Made by a program: the position numbers and the translations under genes. The notes beneath the pieces are model-generated. The model did not search any database. It was not told the origin of the DNA and was given only the letters and a program-made list of their open reading frames with translations. Shown in pieces: positions 36,821 through 45,665 of a DNA stretch of 64,000 bases. The number at the start of each line of letters is the position of its first letter. The first letter of the stretch is position 1. Origin of the DNA: Hyphomicrobiales bacterium. GTDB taxonomy: Bacteria > Pseudomonadota > Alphaproteobacteria > Rhizobiales > Xanthobacteraceae. The stretch spans positions 62,001 to 126,000 of the forward strand of contig JAFKKH010000029.1 in assembly GCA_017305665.1 (NCBI GenBank), in the 5' to 3' direction.

Positions 36821-38456
36821 CTCCGTCATTGATTTCCAGATCATGTGGAATCGCCTGATCGCCGTCGTCGAGGAGCAGGCGACGACGCTTATCCGTACGG
36901 CGTTTTCCACCTCGGTCAGAGAGGCCGGCGATTTGTCTGCCGGGCTTTTCGACCGGCGAGGGCGCATGATCGCGCAGGCCGTGACGGGTACCCCGGGTCA
37001 CGTCAACGCGATGGCGGAAAGCACCGGGCATTTCATCCGGGAGATCGGCCCCGACAACATCTTTGAGAACGACGTCTACATCACCAATGATCCGTGGATG
37101 GGAACGGGACATCTGCACGATATTACGATGGTCTCCCCGTCTTTTCGCGCGGGCGCGCTCATCGGCTTCTTCGCGTGCACGGCGCATGTGGTCGATATCG
37201 GGGGCCGCGGCTTCGGGCCGGATGGCAACGAGGTCTACGAGGAAGGCCTGCAGATCCCGATCATGAAATTTGCCGAACGCGGCGAGGTGTCCCAATCGCT
37301 GGTCCGGCTCGTGCGCGCCAATGTCAGGGAGCCCGATCAGGTCGTCGGCGATCTGTACTCGCTGGCCGCCTGCAACGTGGCCGGTGACAGGCGCCTGCAG
37401 GAGATGCTCGACGAGTTTGACATTGCCGATATCGAAGGGCTGTCGGATTACATCCTCGAAACAAGTGGCAAGGCGACTCGGGAGGCGATCGCGCGCGTTC
37501 CGGCTGGAACGTATCGCAACACCATGGAAGTCGACGGCTACGACGCGCCGGTTCACATGGAGGTCAGGCTCACGATCGACGGCGAGACGCTGACGGCTGA
37601 TTTTGCCGGGACCAGCGGCATGAGCAAATTCGGCGTGAACGTGCCCGAGGTCTATACGCGCGCCTATGCGTGCTATGGGCTCAAATGCGCCATCGCCCCT
37701 GACGTTCCGAACAACCATGGTTCCCTGATCCCGTTCGGGATTGTCGCTCCCGAAGGTTGCATTTTGGCGGCGCGGCGACCGGCGCCGGTTTCGATCCGGC
37801 ACGTGTTGGGGCATCTGGTGCCGGACGTCGTCCTGGGCGCATTGGCGCAGGCCATGCCGGCCGTTGTTCCTGCCGAGGGTGCGAGCGCGCTGTGGAACGT
37901 CCAGATTGCGGCAAGGCCGGTTGAAGGCCGGGAAGGCCGCACCACACAACTGCTGATGTTCAATTCCGGCGGCACCGGCGCGCGTCCCTCGATCGACGGT
38001 CTGAGCGCAACGGCCTTTCCGTCAGGCGTCAAGACGATGAGCGTGGAGGCCACCGAGCAGATCGGTCCGATCGTCGTCTGGCGCAAGGATCTGCGCGAAG
38101 GGTCGGGCGGCGCCGGAGAATTCCGCGGTGGGCTCGGACAGACGATCGAGATCGAGGCCCGGGAGGGCTACGAATTTCACTTCAACGCGATGTTCGACCG
38201 CATTCGCAATCCGGCACGCGGCCGCAGGGGTGGACATGCGGGAGCCGCCGGCGCCGTTCGCCTGTCCGACGGCACGCAGCTCAGGGGCAAGGGAAGGCAG
38301 CAGGTCGGCGCCGGCCAGCGGCTGGTCCTCTCCTTGCCCGGTGGAGGCGGCTTTGGAGATCCACGCAAGCGGGAGCGCAAGAATATTGAGGCGGACTTGA
38401 TTGCTGGATACATCTCGCGCGAGCAAGCGGTGTTGGACTATGGCTTTGAGGACTGA
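36813..38456 (+). CDS. hyuB: Hydantoinase/5-oxoprolinase subunit B
   Basis: 547-residue partner subunit carrying conserved zinc-type and catalytic segments: FSTSVREAGDLSAGLFDRRG at the start, DVYITNDPWMGTGHLHDITMVSP, the FGVNVPEVYTRAYACYGLKC core and a Gly-rich end (PGGGGFGDPRKRE). Starts at ATG 36813, overlapping hyuA, so the subunits are coupled. With subunit A it opens a cyclic amide. Complete and normally sized. The SDR gene starts 14 bases after its stop in the same direction. Confidence 0.92.
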   Translation: MPSSVIDFQIMWNRLIAVVEEQATTLIRTAFSTSVREAGDLSAGLFDRRGRMIAQAVTGTPGHVNAMAESTGHFIREIGPDNIFENDVYITNDPWMGTGHLHDITMVSPSFRAGALIGFFACTAHVVDIGGRGFGPDGNEVYEEGLQIPIMKFAERGEVSQSLVRLVRANVREPDQVVGDLYSLAACNVAGDRRLQEMLDEFDIADIEGLSDYILETSGKATREAIARVPAGTYRNTMEVDGYDAPVHMEVRLTIDGETLTADFAGTSGMSKFGVNVPEVYTRAYACYGLKCAIAPDVPNNHGSLIPFGIVAPEGCILAARRPAPVSIRHVLGHLVPDVVLGALAQAMPAVVPAEGASALWNVQIAARPVEGREGRTTQLLMFNSGGTGARPSIDGLSATAFPSGVKTMSVEATEQIGPIVVWRKDLREGSGGAGEFRGGLGQTIEIEAREGYEFHFNAMFDRIRNPARGRRGGHAGAAGAVRLSDGTQLRGKGRQQVGAGQRLVLSLPGGGGFGDPRKRERKNIEADLIAGYISREQAVLDYGFED

Positions 38457-38469
38457 AGGAGAAATCACG

Positions 38470-39219
38470 ATGAAACAGCCTATTGCGCTCGTTACCGGAG
38501 CGGCTCAGGGAATCGGCTTTGCCTGCGCAGAAGCGCTGCTCGAACAAGGTCATTTCGTCGTCCTCAGCGACATCAAGGCCGACAGCGTCAAAAGCGCCTC
38601 TCAGAAGCTCGGAAGCCAGACCGACTTCGTGGTCTGCGATATGAGTGATCCGAAGGCGATCGCGGCGATGTTCGATCAGATCGAAGCGAAGCATGGTGCG
38701 ATTTCGGTGCTCGTCAACAACGCTGGCATCGCCATGCCGAAGCCGTTCTTCGACACCAGCGAGGACGATTTCCGCAAGGTCATCGACATCAATCTCGTCG
38801 GCGTCTTTCTCGCGACCCAGCGAGCCGCGAAATCCATGGTCGCGAACAAGATCGCGGGCGCGATCGTCAATATGTCTTCCATCAACGCCGTTGTCGCGAT
38901 CCCGACCATCGCATCCTACTGCGCCTCGAAGGGCGGGGTCATGCAGCTCACGAAAGCCGCGTCGCTCGCCCTGGCGCCGTACAATATTCGCGTCAACGCC
39001 GTCGGACCGGGGTCGATCGACACGGAAATGATGGCAGGCGTCAACTCGAATCCCGAGGCGATGAAGACGGTGATGTCGCGCACGCCGCTTCAACGCATGG
39101 GGGCGCCGCGGGAAATCGCGGACGTTGTCGCGTTCCTTGCGGGGCCCAAGGCGAGCTACATCACCGGAGAGACGATCTATATCGACGGTGGCCGCTTGGG
39201 CATGAACTACACCTGCTGA
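38470..39219 (+). CDS. Short-chain dehydrogenase/reductase
   Basis: 249 residues from ATG 38470 with GAAGGAG upstream. Classical SDR: TGAAQGIG at 9-16, NNAG, catalytic Ser136/137, Tyr150 and Lys154 (NMSSINAVVAIPTIASYCASKGG), then PGSIDTEMMAG. NAD(P)-dependent oxidoreductase acting on an alcohol or carbonyl intermediate; the Asp34 of VLSDIK after the second strand suggests NAD preference. Third gene of the hyuA-hyuB operon. Substrate unknown. Confidence 0.9.
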   Translation: MKQPIALVTGAAQGIGFACAEALLEQGHFVVLSDIKADSVKSASQKLGSQTDFVVCDMSDPKAIAAMFDQIEAKHGAISVLVNNAGIAMPKPFFDTSEDDFRKVIDINLVGVFLATQRAAKSMVANKIAGAIVNMSSINAVVAIPTIASYCASKGGVMQLTKAASLALAPYNIRVNAVGPGSIDTEMMAGVNSNPEAMKTVMSRTPLQRMGAPREIADVVAFLAGPKASYITGETIYIDGGRLGMNYTC

Positions 39220-39332
39220 CCGGACGGCTCGTTACCTGAGACCGGTAGGTGCGTTCTGCCGCATCTATGGCGGTCACGGACCATATCGCCGATCTCTGCC
39301 GAAGTCATTGCGGCGCGATCCGCGCCGCTGCA

Positions 39333-40688
39333 TCATTCGCCGGGCCGCGATTTTGCCAGCGATCGCTCGAGCTTTAATGCCGCGGCCAGTACGAGATCCT
39401 CTCTGTTCGGTGGCCCCACAAGCTGCACGCCGATCGGCAGTCGCGAGGCGCCCGGGACGGGCAGGCAAACGATCGGAAGGCCGGCTGACGATATCGGCTG
39501 GGTAAAACGCCCGATCGTGGGACGCACGGGATATGACGCACCCTCGATCTCGGTGCTCTCGTCGCCGAAGCGCGGCGCGACGAAGGGACTGGCCGGCAGC
39601 AGGAGAACGTCGACGTCCTTGAACAGATGTTCCATCTGCGTGCGGAACCACGCCTGAAAGCGCTTGCCTTTAATGTACCACGCGGCCGGCAGAAGAGCTC
39701 CGGCCAGGAAGCGGTATCGCGTTGAAGGGTCCAATTGCTCCGGGCGGTCGCGAAGATCGCCCAATCTCAGAGCAGATGCTTCGCTGCTCGTGATCGCGTA
39801 GGAGGCGGCGCGGGCGACATCCGGGCACGGTATTTCGACCGTCCGTCGCACGTCGAGATGCTCACGGGCCGTGGCCATGGCCTTGCGGACGTCTTCAGTC
39901 ATTCGTTCGGCAAAGTATCCGCCGGCGACGGCGACGACCGGGGCAGCCTGCTTTTCGGCTCGTTCTGCTCCGCGCCCCAAAACGCGCCACGCAAGTGCGA
40001 CATCTTCAACGCAATTGCCGATCCAGCCGACGTGATCCTGGCTCGGAGCCAGTGGTACCATGCCGGTGCGATCGACGCAGCCGAAGGTCGGCTTCATCCC
40101 GACGACCCCGCAGAAAGAGGCCGGCACCCGGATCGACCCGTTGGTATCCGTTCCGAGGGCGAGCGGCACCATGCCGCTGGCGACGGCCGCCGCCGTTCCG
40201 CCAGATGACCCGCCCGCCGTACGCTGCAGATCGAGCGGGTTGCGGGTCGGCCCGTAATGGGCGTTGTCAGTGAGGAAGCCGTAAGCGAACTCCTCCATGT
40301 TCAGCGCGCCCACCAGGACGGCGCCGGCCTGTTCGAGCGCAAGAATGGCCGCTGCATCTTGCTCGGCGGGAGGATTCGAGGCGAGGATCTTCGATCCTGC
40401 CTTGGTGACAACCGCTTCGATGTCGAACAGGTCCTTGGCCGCGAAAGGAACGCCCGCGAGAGCGCCCGGATCCTTGCCGGATGCGATCAGTTTGTCGATC
40501 TCTCTCGCCCGCTTGCGTGCGCGCTCAGCGGTGATCGTCGTGAAAGCGTTGATCTTGCCGTTCTTCGCGGCGATCGCATGCAGGGCTTCCTCGGTGACAC
40601 TTATCGCAGTACGCGCGCGATTGCGTACCTGTTCGGCGATTTCGAATGCGTTCGGGCACATGGTCATCTCGACGGCTTCAATTGTCAT
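39333..40688 (-). CDS. AtzE-like amidase (amidase signature family)
   Basis: 451 residues from the ATG at 40688, overlapping the end of the AtzG-like gene by 11 bases. The amidase-signature triad is Lys85 (AAKDLFD), Ser161 (AGGSSGG) and Ser185 (TDTNGSIRVP). Pairing with a DUF4089 subunit points to the AtzE/AtzG group (1-carboxybiuret hydrolase in cyanuric acid breakdown, or a related amide hydrolase). It may cut a urea- or carboxamide-type intermediate produced by HyuAB. Convergent with the hyuA-hyuB-SDR operon. Confidence 0.88.
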   Translation of the reverse strand: MTIEAVEMTMCPNAFEIAEQVRNRARTAISVTEEALHAIAAKNGKINAFTTITAERARKRAREIDKLIASGKDPGALAGVPFAAKDLFDIEAVVTKAGSKILASNPPAEQDAAAILALEQAGAVLVGALNMEEFAYGFLTDNAHYGPTRNPLDLQRTAGGSSGGTAAAVASGMVPLALGTDTNGSIRVPASFCGVVGMKPTFGCVDRTGMVPLAPSQDHVGWIGNCVEDVALAWRVLGRGAERAEKQAAPVVAVAGGYFAERMTEDVRKAMATAREHLDVRRTVEIPCPDVARAASYAITSSEASALRLGDLRDRPEQLDPSTRYRFLAGALLPAAWYIKGKRFQAWFRTQMEHLFKDVDVLLLPASPFVAPRFGDESTEIEGASYPVRPTIGRFTQPISSAGLPIVCLPVPGASRLPIGVQLVGPPNREDLVLAAALKLERSLAKSRPGE

Positions 40689-40857
40689 AGCTTGCGGCCG
40701 GTAATTCAAAATCGAGCAGCGGCGCGATGAGCGACCGGTTCATCTCGAGTTGAAGGATAACGTCCTCTCGATAGGCGGCGGGAATCTTGAGGTCGACGGC
40801 TGCCGCGGTTCCCTCGAGCCACATGTTGAGATTCTTCGGATCGTCAATCACCGTCAT
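40678..40857 (-). CDS. AtzG-like (DUF4089) small amidase subunit
   Basis: 59-residue gene read from the reverse strand: MTVIDDPKNLNMWLEGTAAA, then VDLKIPAAYREDVILQLEMN and a tail RSLIAPLLDFELPAASYDN. This is the DUF4089 pattern (helix, LxIPxAYRxxV, helix, LLDFxLPxx), the small partner that AtzE-type amidases need. Its stop overlaps the amidase start by 11 bases, indicating translational coupling. It is below common length cut-offs and would be missed by automatic calling. Confidence 0.85.
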   Translation of the reverse strand: MTVIDDPKNLNMWLEGTAAAVDLKIPAAYREDVILQLEMNRSLIAPLLDFELPAASYDN

Positions 40858-41185
40858 ACTCCATCATCGGATTATGGCTCCCGCGCTCGTTGTTTTTGCG
40901 TTGCACAACAATGCGTCCAGCATTCGCTGACGGCCGGCATAGCCAATCCACCAGCCAACCAAATCCCGCGAACACTCTTCGTCGTTTATTGCCTCAGTGG
41001 CAAGCGAGTTGTTCTATATAACAGAAATGAGATTTTATATATTGACATGGCCTTCCGCTCTGCAATGATCTAAGCCATTGAAGGTGAATGGGACGTTTCA
41101 GCGGATGATCGACGTCCTTCATGACCGATCGCCTTCTGCAAATCCGGCGGAAGGAAGCATCTAGGTAACTCGGGAGGGGTGGAAG
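40858..41185. other. Divergent promoter region of the amidase and ABC operons
   Basis: 328 bases without a gene. Contains the third cluster operator (41012-41047) and TATATTGACA oriented to the right. No further ORF or repeat recognised. Confidence 0.5.
41012..41047 (+). promoter_or_regulatory. Cluster operator, copy 3 (ABC transporter promoter)
   Basis: TTCT-ATATAAC-AGAA, then ATGAGATTTT and ATATATTGACA (41023-41047 for the second half). It lies about 140 bases before the solute-binding protein gene, same direction. A perfect first arm. Confidence 0.75.
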
Positions 41186-42805
41186 GTGAGAATTTCGTGT
41201 CGTGACCGGTTGAAGTTGTTGGGCGGAGTCGGAGTCCTGGCTGGACTACAGGCTAGTGGCGTTCTGTCTTCGATTGACGTCATCGGCAAAGCCTTCGCGG
41301 AAGATGCGAAGAAGACGCTTCGGGTGACGATCGTGCCGGAGCCTCCGATCCTCAACGCGGCGTTCAACACCGCGATCATGGTGCAGCAGATCTCCACCAA
41401 GATGCTCGATGGCCTGCTTGCCTACGACAAGAACTTTGAGCCCCTGCCTGCGTTGGCGACGGAGTGGAAGGTTGCCGGAGACGGTCTGTCCATCCAGTTC
41501 AAACTTCGTCCCAACGTGAAGTGGCACGATGGTTCGCCGTTCACCTCTGCCGACGTGAAGTACAGCATCGAGGAAATCCTCAAGAAGCATCATCCGCGAG
41601 GACGAGCGACGTTCGCCAACGTCAGCACCGTTGAAACGCCGGATCCGCTGACGGCAATCATCAAGTTCAGCAAGCCCTCGCCGTACGTGATGGCGGCTCT
41701 TTCGGCCTCGGAGTCGCCGATTTTGCCGAAGCATCTTTATGAGGGCAACGATCCACCCGCGAACAAGTTCAACAACGCTCCGATCGGCACCGGCCCATAC
41801 AAGTTCGTGGAATGGCAGCGCGGCAGCTACATTACGCTGGCCCGTAACCCGGACTACTGGGTTAAAGGCAAGCCTGCAGTCGAATCGCTGATCGTCCGGT
41901 TTATTCCGGACGCGGGTGCCCGCGCCGTTGCATTCGAGACCGGCGAGCTTGACGTCGGCGGCACGGATCCCATCAATCTGGCCGATCTCGAGCGCATCAA
42001 GACCTTGCCGAACCTGGCCGTCACGACCGAAGGTTACGCGATGTGCGGCGCCATGTACTATTTCGAGTTCAACATGCGCGACCCTCAGTTCAAGGACGTG
42101 AGGGTGCGTCAGGCCATAGCGCACGCAATCAACCGCGACTTCGTGGCAAAGAACGTCTGGTTCGGCTATGGCTCGGCCGCCACTGGGCCGATCTCGCAGA
42201 AGCTCGCGAAGTTTTACACGGCGGACGTTCCAAAATACCCGTACGACAAAAAGAAGGCTGAAGCCTTGCTCGATGCGGCTGGTTATCCGCGAAAGGCCGG
42301 CGGGGTCCGCTTCAAGATAACGCATGATCCGTCGACCTATTCGGAGCAGTACCGCCGCTTCGCCGAGTATTTCAAGCAGGCGATGCGTATGATCGGCATC
42401 GAAGTCGACCTTCAGAACTCGGACGCCGCCACGTTCCAGCGCCGGATCTGGACCGAGAACGTCTATCAAACCGCGTCCTACGGCATCTTCAACATGCCGG
42501 ACCCGACGATCGGTGTGCAGCGCATGTACTGGTCCAAGAATATCCGCAAGGGCGTGCCCTATTCGAACGGATCCGGCTACAGCAGCCCGGAAATGGACGC
42601 GTTACTGGAAGCCGGCCAGAACGAGATCGATGTCGCGAAGCGCCGGGAGATCTTTAACAAGATGCAGGTTCTGGCGATGACGGACCTTTCCATCATTCCG
42701 ATCATCAATGTGGACTACACGACGGTCTACAACAAGCGCGTCAAGGGCCTGACCGAGGATCTCGAAGGCGTGTTCGGCACTTTCGCCAACATCGCATTGG
42801 CCTAA
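41186..42805 (+). CDS. ABC transporter solute-binding protein, peptide/opine type (SBP_bac_5)
   Basis: 539-residue periplasmic binding protein. GTG start at 41186 with a strong GGGAGGGG upstream. N-terminal signal region (CRDRLKLLGGVGVLAGLQ...) is hydrophobic but lacks a twin Arg; cleavage probably follows GKAFAED. The body contains the family pattern DGLLAYDKNFEPLPALATEWKV and LRPNVKWHDGSPFTSADVKYS, and RNPDYWVKGKPAVESL. It binds oligopeptides, opines or similar large amphipathic solutes. First gene of a five-gene transporter operon. Confidence 0.94.
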   Translation: MRISCRDRLKLLGGVGVLAGLQASGVLSSIDVIGKAFAEDAKKTLRVTIVPEPPILNAAFNTAIMVQQISTKMLDGLLAYDKNFEPLPALATEWKVAGDGLSIQFKLRPNVKWHDGSPFTSADVKYSIEEILKKHHPRGRATFANVSTVETPDPLTAIIKFSKPSPYVMAALSASESPILPKHLYEGNDPPANKFNNAPIGTGPYKFVEWQRGSYITLARNPDYWVKGKPAVESLIVRFIPDAGARAVAFETGELDVGGTDPINLADLERIKTLPNLAVTTEGYAMCGAMYYFEFNMRDPQFKDVRVRQAIAHAINRDFVAKNVWFGYGSAATGPISQKLAKFYTADVPKYPYDKKKAEALLDAAGYPRKAGGVRFKITHDPSTYSEQYRRFAEYFKQAMRMIGIEVDLQNSDAATFQRRIWTENVYQTASYGIFNMPDPTIGVQRMYWSKNIRKGVPYSNGSGYSSPEMDALLEAGQNEIDVAKRREIFNKMQVLAMTDLSIIPIINVDYTTVYNKRVKGLTEDLEGVFGTFANIALA

Positions 42806-42864
42806 CCCGATACGTTCCGGAGCGGTGCCGATAGGACGGTTCCGCTCCGGGCTGGATAACGGAT

Positions 42865-43839
42865 ATGATGAAGCGCTATCTCGTTCGCCGTGCGGGTCAG
42901 GCCGTCGTTGTGCTGATCCTGATCGCGTGCGTCAACTTTCTGATCCTGAAACTTGCTCCCGGCGATCTCGTTGATGTGCTGGCCGGTGAAAGCGGAGGCA
43001 GCGATCCGCACTATCTTCATCTCTTGCGCGAGCAGTATGGCCTCGATCGGCCCCTTTACGTGCAGCTGTTTCAATATCTTTCAAATCTCGTGCAATTGGA
43101 CCTCGGCTATTCGTTCCGTTTCAACATGCCGGTTCGCGACCTGATTCTGATGAGATTGCCAGCGACGTTGCTCCTGATGTTTTCAAGTCTCGCCATTGCG
43201 CTTCTTGGCGGAATTACATTTGGCGTTGCGGCTGCCCGAGCGCCTCGCTCGCTGCGGGACTCGTTGATTTCGACCACGGCGTTGCTTGCCTATTCGACCC
43301 CGTTGTTCTGGGCCGGGTTGATGCTGATTATCCTTTTTTCGGTCAAATTTGGCGTGCTGCCGAGCGGGGGAATGGCGACGGTCGATGGCCCGAAGGACAT
43401 CGTCAGCATCATCGTCGATGTCTCTCGGCATCTTGTCCTGCCCTCGATCACCCTGGCGCTGTTCTACATGGCGACATATACGCGTCTGATGCGCGCTTCG
43501 ATGCTCGATATCTACAATATGGATTTCGTGCGGACGGCCAAGGCGAAGGGTTTGACGCCTCACCAGGTCGCATACCGCCATGTCGTGCCCAATTCGATCC
43601 TGCCGCTGATCAGCCTGTTCGGCGTACAGCTCGGATCCGTCCTGGGCGGTTCGGTCGTTGTTGAAGTCGTCTTCGGATGGCCCGGGCTCGGCTCGCTGGC
43701 GTTCGATGCATTGTTTCAGCGCGACGTCAATCTGCTTATGGGCATTCTTTTTCTGTCGTCAGTCATGGTCATCCTCGTCAATCTGGCGATCGACCTGCTT
43801 TACAGCTGGCTCGATCCTCGTATCGAGGTTGGAGCATGA
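42865..43839 (+). CDS. ABC transporter permease (DppB-like)
   Basis: 324 residues with about six helices; PFAM-type BPD_transp_1 with the EAA loop near 220-250 (RTAKAKGLTPHQVAYRHVVPNSILPLISLFG). Starts MMKRYLVRRAGQ. Forms the channel with the next gene. Stop overlaps the following ATG (ATGA). In the same operon as the binding protein, about 60 bases after it. Confidence 0.93.
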   Translation: MMKRYLVRRAGQAVVVLILIACVNFLILKLAPGDLVDVLAGESGGSDPHYLHLLREQYGLDRPLYVQLFQYLSNLVQLDLGYSFRFNMPVRDLILMRLPATLLLMFSSLAIALLGGITFGVAAARAPRSLRDSLISTTALLAYSTPLFWAGLMLIILFSVKFGVLPSGGMATVDGPKDIVSIIVDVSRHLVLPSITLALFYMATYTRLMRASMLDIYNMDFVRTAKAKGLTPHQVAYRHVVPNSILPLISLFGVQLGSVLGGSVVVEVVFGWPGLGSLAFDALFQRDVNLLMGILFLSSVMVILVNLAIDLLYSWLDPRIEVGA

Positions 43840-44669
43840 TCGCGCGTTCTTCCTTCATTCAACGCTACTTCCAGAGTCGTACCGGCGTCATCGGGCTGAT
43901 TATCCTTACGCTCATCATTGTGATGGCGATCTTCGGGCCGACGCTCTATCCGGTCGACCCTTGGGATATGGTGTCGCGGCCGCTCCAATGGCCGTCGTTT
44001 GGCGCCGAAGCTCCGCTCGGGTCGGACGTACTTGGGCGCGATGTGCTGAGCGGTCTCATCAATGGCGCGCGCGTTTCTCTGATCATCGGCATTTCGGCGA
44101 CCGCCGCTGCCGTCGCAATCGGCGTGACGGTCGGCGCTGTCGCTGGATACTTTCGCGGCCTCACCGACGATGCGTTGATGCGGATCACGGAGGTGTTCCA
44201 GACCATCCCGAATTTTCTGTTCGTCATCGTGCTCGTTGCGGTATTCCGGCCGTCCGTTTTCACGATCAGCGCGGCCATTGCCGTTGTGTCATGGCCGGCG
44301 GTCGCGCGGCTTGTTCGCGGGGAGTTTCTATCGCTCAGGCAGCGCGCTTTCGTGGAATCTTGCGTGACTATCGGTATGAGCACGCCACGGATCATCTTCA
44401 CCCAGATACTGCCGAACTGCATTGCGCCCGTCATCGTGACCTCGTCGATCATGATCGCAACGGCGATCCTCGTCGAAGCAGGCCTGTCGTTCCTCGGGCT
44501 CGGGGATCCGAACGTCATGAGCTGGGGCGCGATGATAGGTTTCGGTCGCCAGTCGCTCCGGACGTCATGGTATCTGACCCTCATTCCGGGCGTGGCCATC
44601 CAACTTACGGTGCTTTCGATCAGCTTTGTCGGCGAGGCGCTGAACGACTCCCTCAATCCGCGGCTGTGA
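43836..44669 (+). CDS. ABC transporter permease (DppC-like)
   Basis: 277 residues from ATG 43836, which overlaps the preceding stop. Transmembrane helices throughout, start MIARSSFIQRYFQSRTGVIGLI, and a DppC-type layout with PLGSDVLGRDVLSGLINGARVSL and EAA loop (CVTIGMSTPRIIFTQILPNCIAP). Second channel subunit. GAGCATGA coupling implies balanced production. Confidence 0.93.
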   Translation: MIARSSFIQRYFQSRTGVIGLIILTLIIVMAIFGPTLYPVDPWDMVSRPLQWPSFGAEAPLGSDVLGRDVLSGLINGARVSLIIGISATAAAVAIGVTVGAVAGYFRGLTDDALMRITEVFQTIPNFLFVIVLVAVFRPSVFTISAAIAVVSWPAVARLVRGEFLSLRQRAFVESCVTIGMSTPRIIFTQILPNCIAPVIVTSSIMIATAILVEAGLSFLGLGDPNVMSWGAMIGFGRQSLRTSWYLTLIPGVAIQLTVLSISFVGEALNDSLNPRL

Positions 44670-44675
44670 TCGGGC

Positions 44676-45665
44676 ATGAGACCAATTCTTGAGGTTCGCG
44701 AACTTTCCATTCACGCCAGCAGCGGGGGGCAGCCGATTCCTCTGGTCGAGAAGGTGAGCTTCTCGGTCGAGAAGGGGGCTACGCTGGCGCTCGTCGGGGA
44801 GTCCGGCTGTGGCAAGTCGATGACCGCCCTGTCGCTGATGCGTATCCTTCCTGAGCCCGCGGTCAGGATCGTCGGCGGCGAGATACGCTTCGAGGATGAG
44901 GACCTCGTGTCCGCGTCCGAGCGACGTATGGAGCAACTTCGCGGCAATATCATCTCGATGATCTTCCAGGATCCGATTGCATCGTTGAATCCGATTCAGA
45001 CGGTCGGAGATCAGATCGTTGAAGTGATCCGGACCCATAATCCCATATCGAGGAAGGAAGCGAGGGCGCGTGCGATCGAGCTGCTGCGGAGCGTTCGGCT
45101 GCCGGATGCCGAAAGGCGCATTAACTACTATCCGCATCGGCTGTCCGGGGGGATGTGTCAGCGCGTCATGATCGCAATGGCCATGGCCGGCGCCCCGAAA
45201 GTCATTATCGCCGACGAGCCGACTACCGCCTTGGATACGACCGTTCAGGCGCAGGTGATGGCCCTGCTGCGTAAGGCGCAGACGGAAACGGGAACGGCTA
45301 TCATCCTGATCACGCACAATCTCGCTGCTGCCGCGGAGGCCGCCGAAAACGTCGCGGTGATGTACGCCGGGCGGATTATTGAGCAAGGGCCGGTCCGGGA
45401 GATCTTCCTGTCGCCTGCGCACCCTTATACGGAAGGACTTCTGGGAGCGATCCCGGATAATGCCGAAGGCGGCGTTGAGATCGCGCCGCTGGCGGAAATT
45501 CCGGGAAATGTGCCTCGCCCCGGAACATTGCCGAGCGGGTGCGCATTCGCGCCGCGGTGCAAAAATGTGCAACAGCGATGCCGGAATGAGCGTCCCGACC
45601 TGACGGCTCACGGCAATCGTCGCGTTGCTTGCTTCTTCCCCTACAGTCAAATGATCGCGCAATGA
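44676..45665 (+). CDS. ABC transporter ATP-binding protein (DppD-like)
   Basis: 329-residue ATPase: Walker A GESGCGKSM, signature LSGGMCQRV, Walker B VIIADEPTTALD, H-loop ITHN, then an oligopeptide-type C-terminal with a Cys-rich metal-like set (CAFAPRCKNVQQRCRNERPD). Drives uptake together with DppF. Its end overlaps the next ATG (ATGA). Confidence 0.95.
   Translation: MRPILEVRELSIHASSGGQPIPLVEKVSFSVEKGATLALVGESGCGKSMTALSLMRILPEPAVRIVGGEIRFEDEDLVSASERRMEQLRGNIISMIFQDPIASLNPIQTVGDQIVEVIRTHNPISRKEARARAIELLRSVRLPDAERRINYYPHRLSGGMCQRVMIAMAMAGAPKVIIADEPTTALDTTVQAQVMALLRKAQTETGTAIILITHNLAAAAEAAENVAVMYAGRIIEQGPVREIFLSPAHPYTEGLLGAIPDNAEGGVEIAPLAEIPGNVPRPGTLPSGCAFAPRCKNVQQRCRNERPDLTAHGNRRVACFFPYSQMIAQ

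Noticed and set aside
35510-36967. 485-residue minus-strand frame within hyuA/hyuB
   Set aside because: Composition of an antisense frame (Arg/His/Asp); hyuA is intact on the other strand.
41246-42469. 407-residue minus-strand frame inside the solute-binding protein gene
   Set aside because: Antisense shadow. The plus-strand gene is complete with strong ribosome site.
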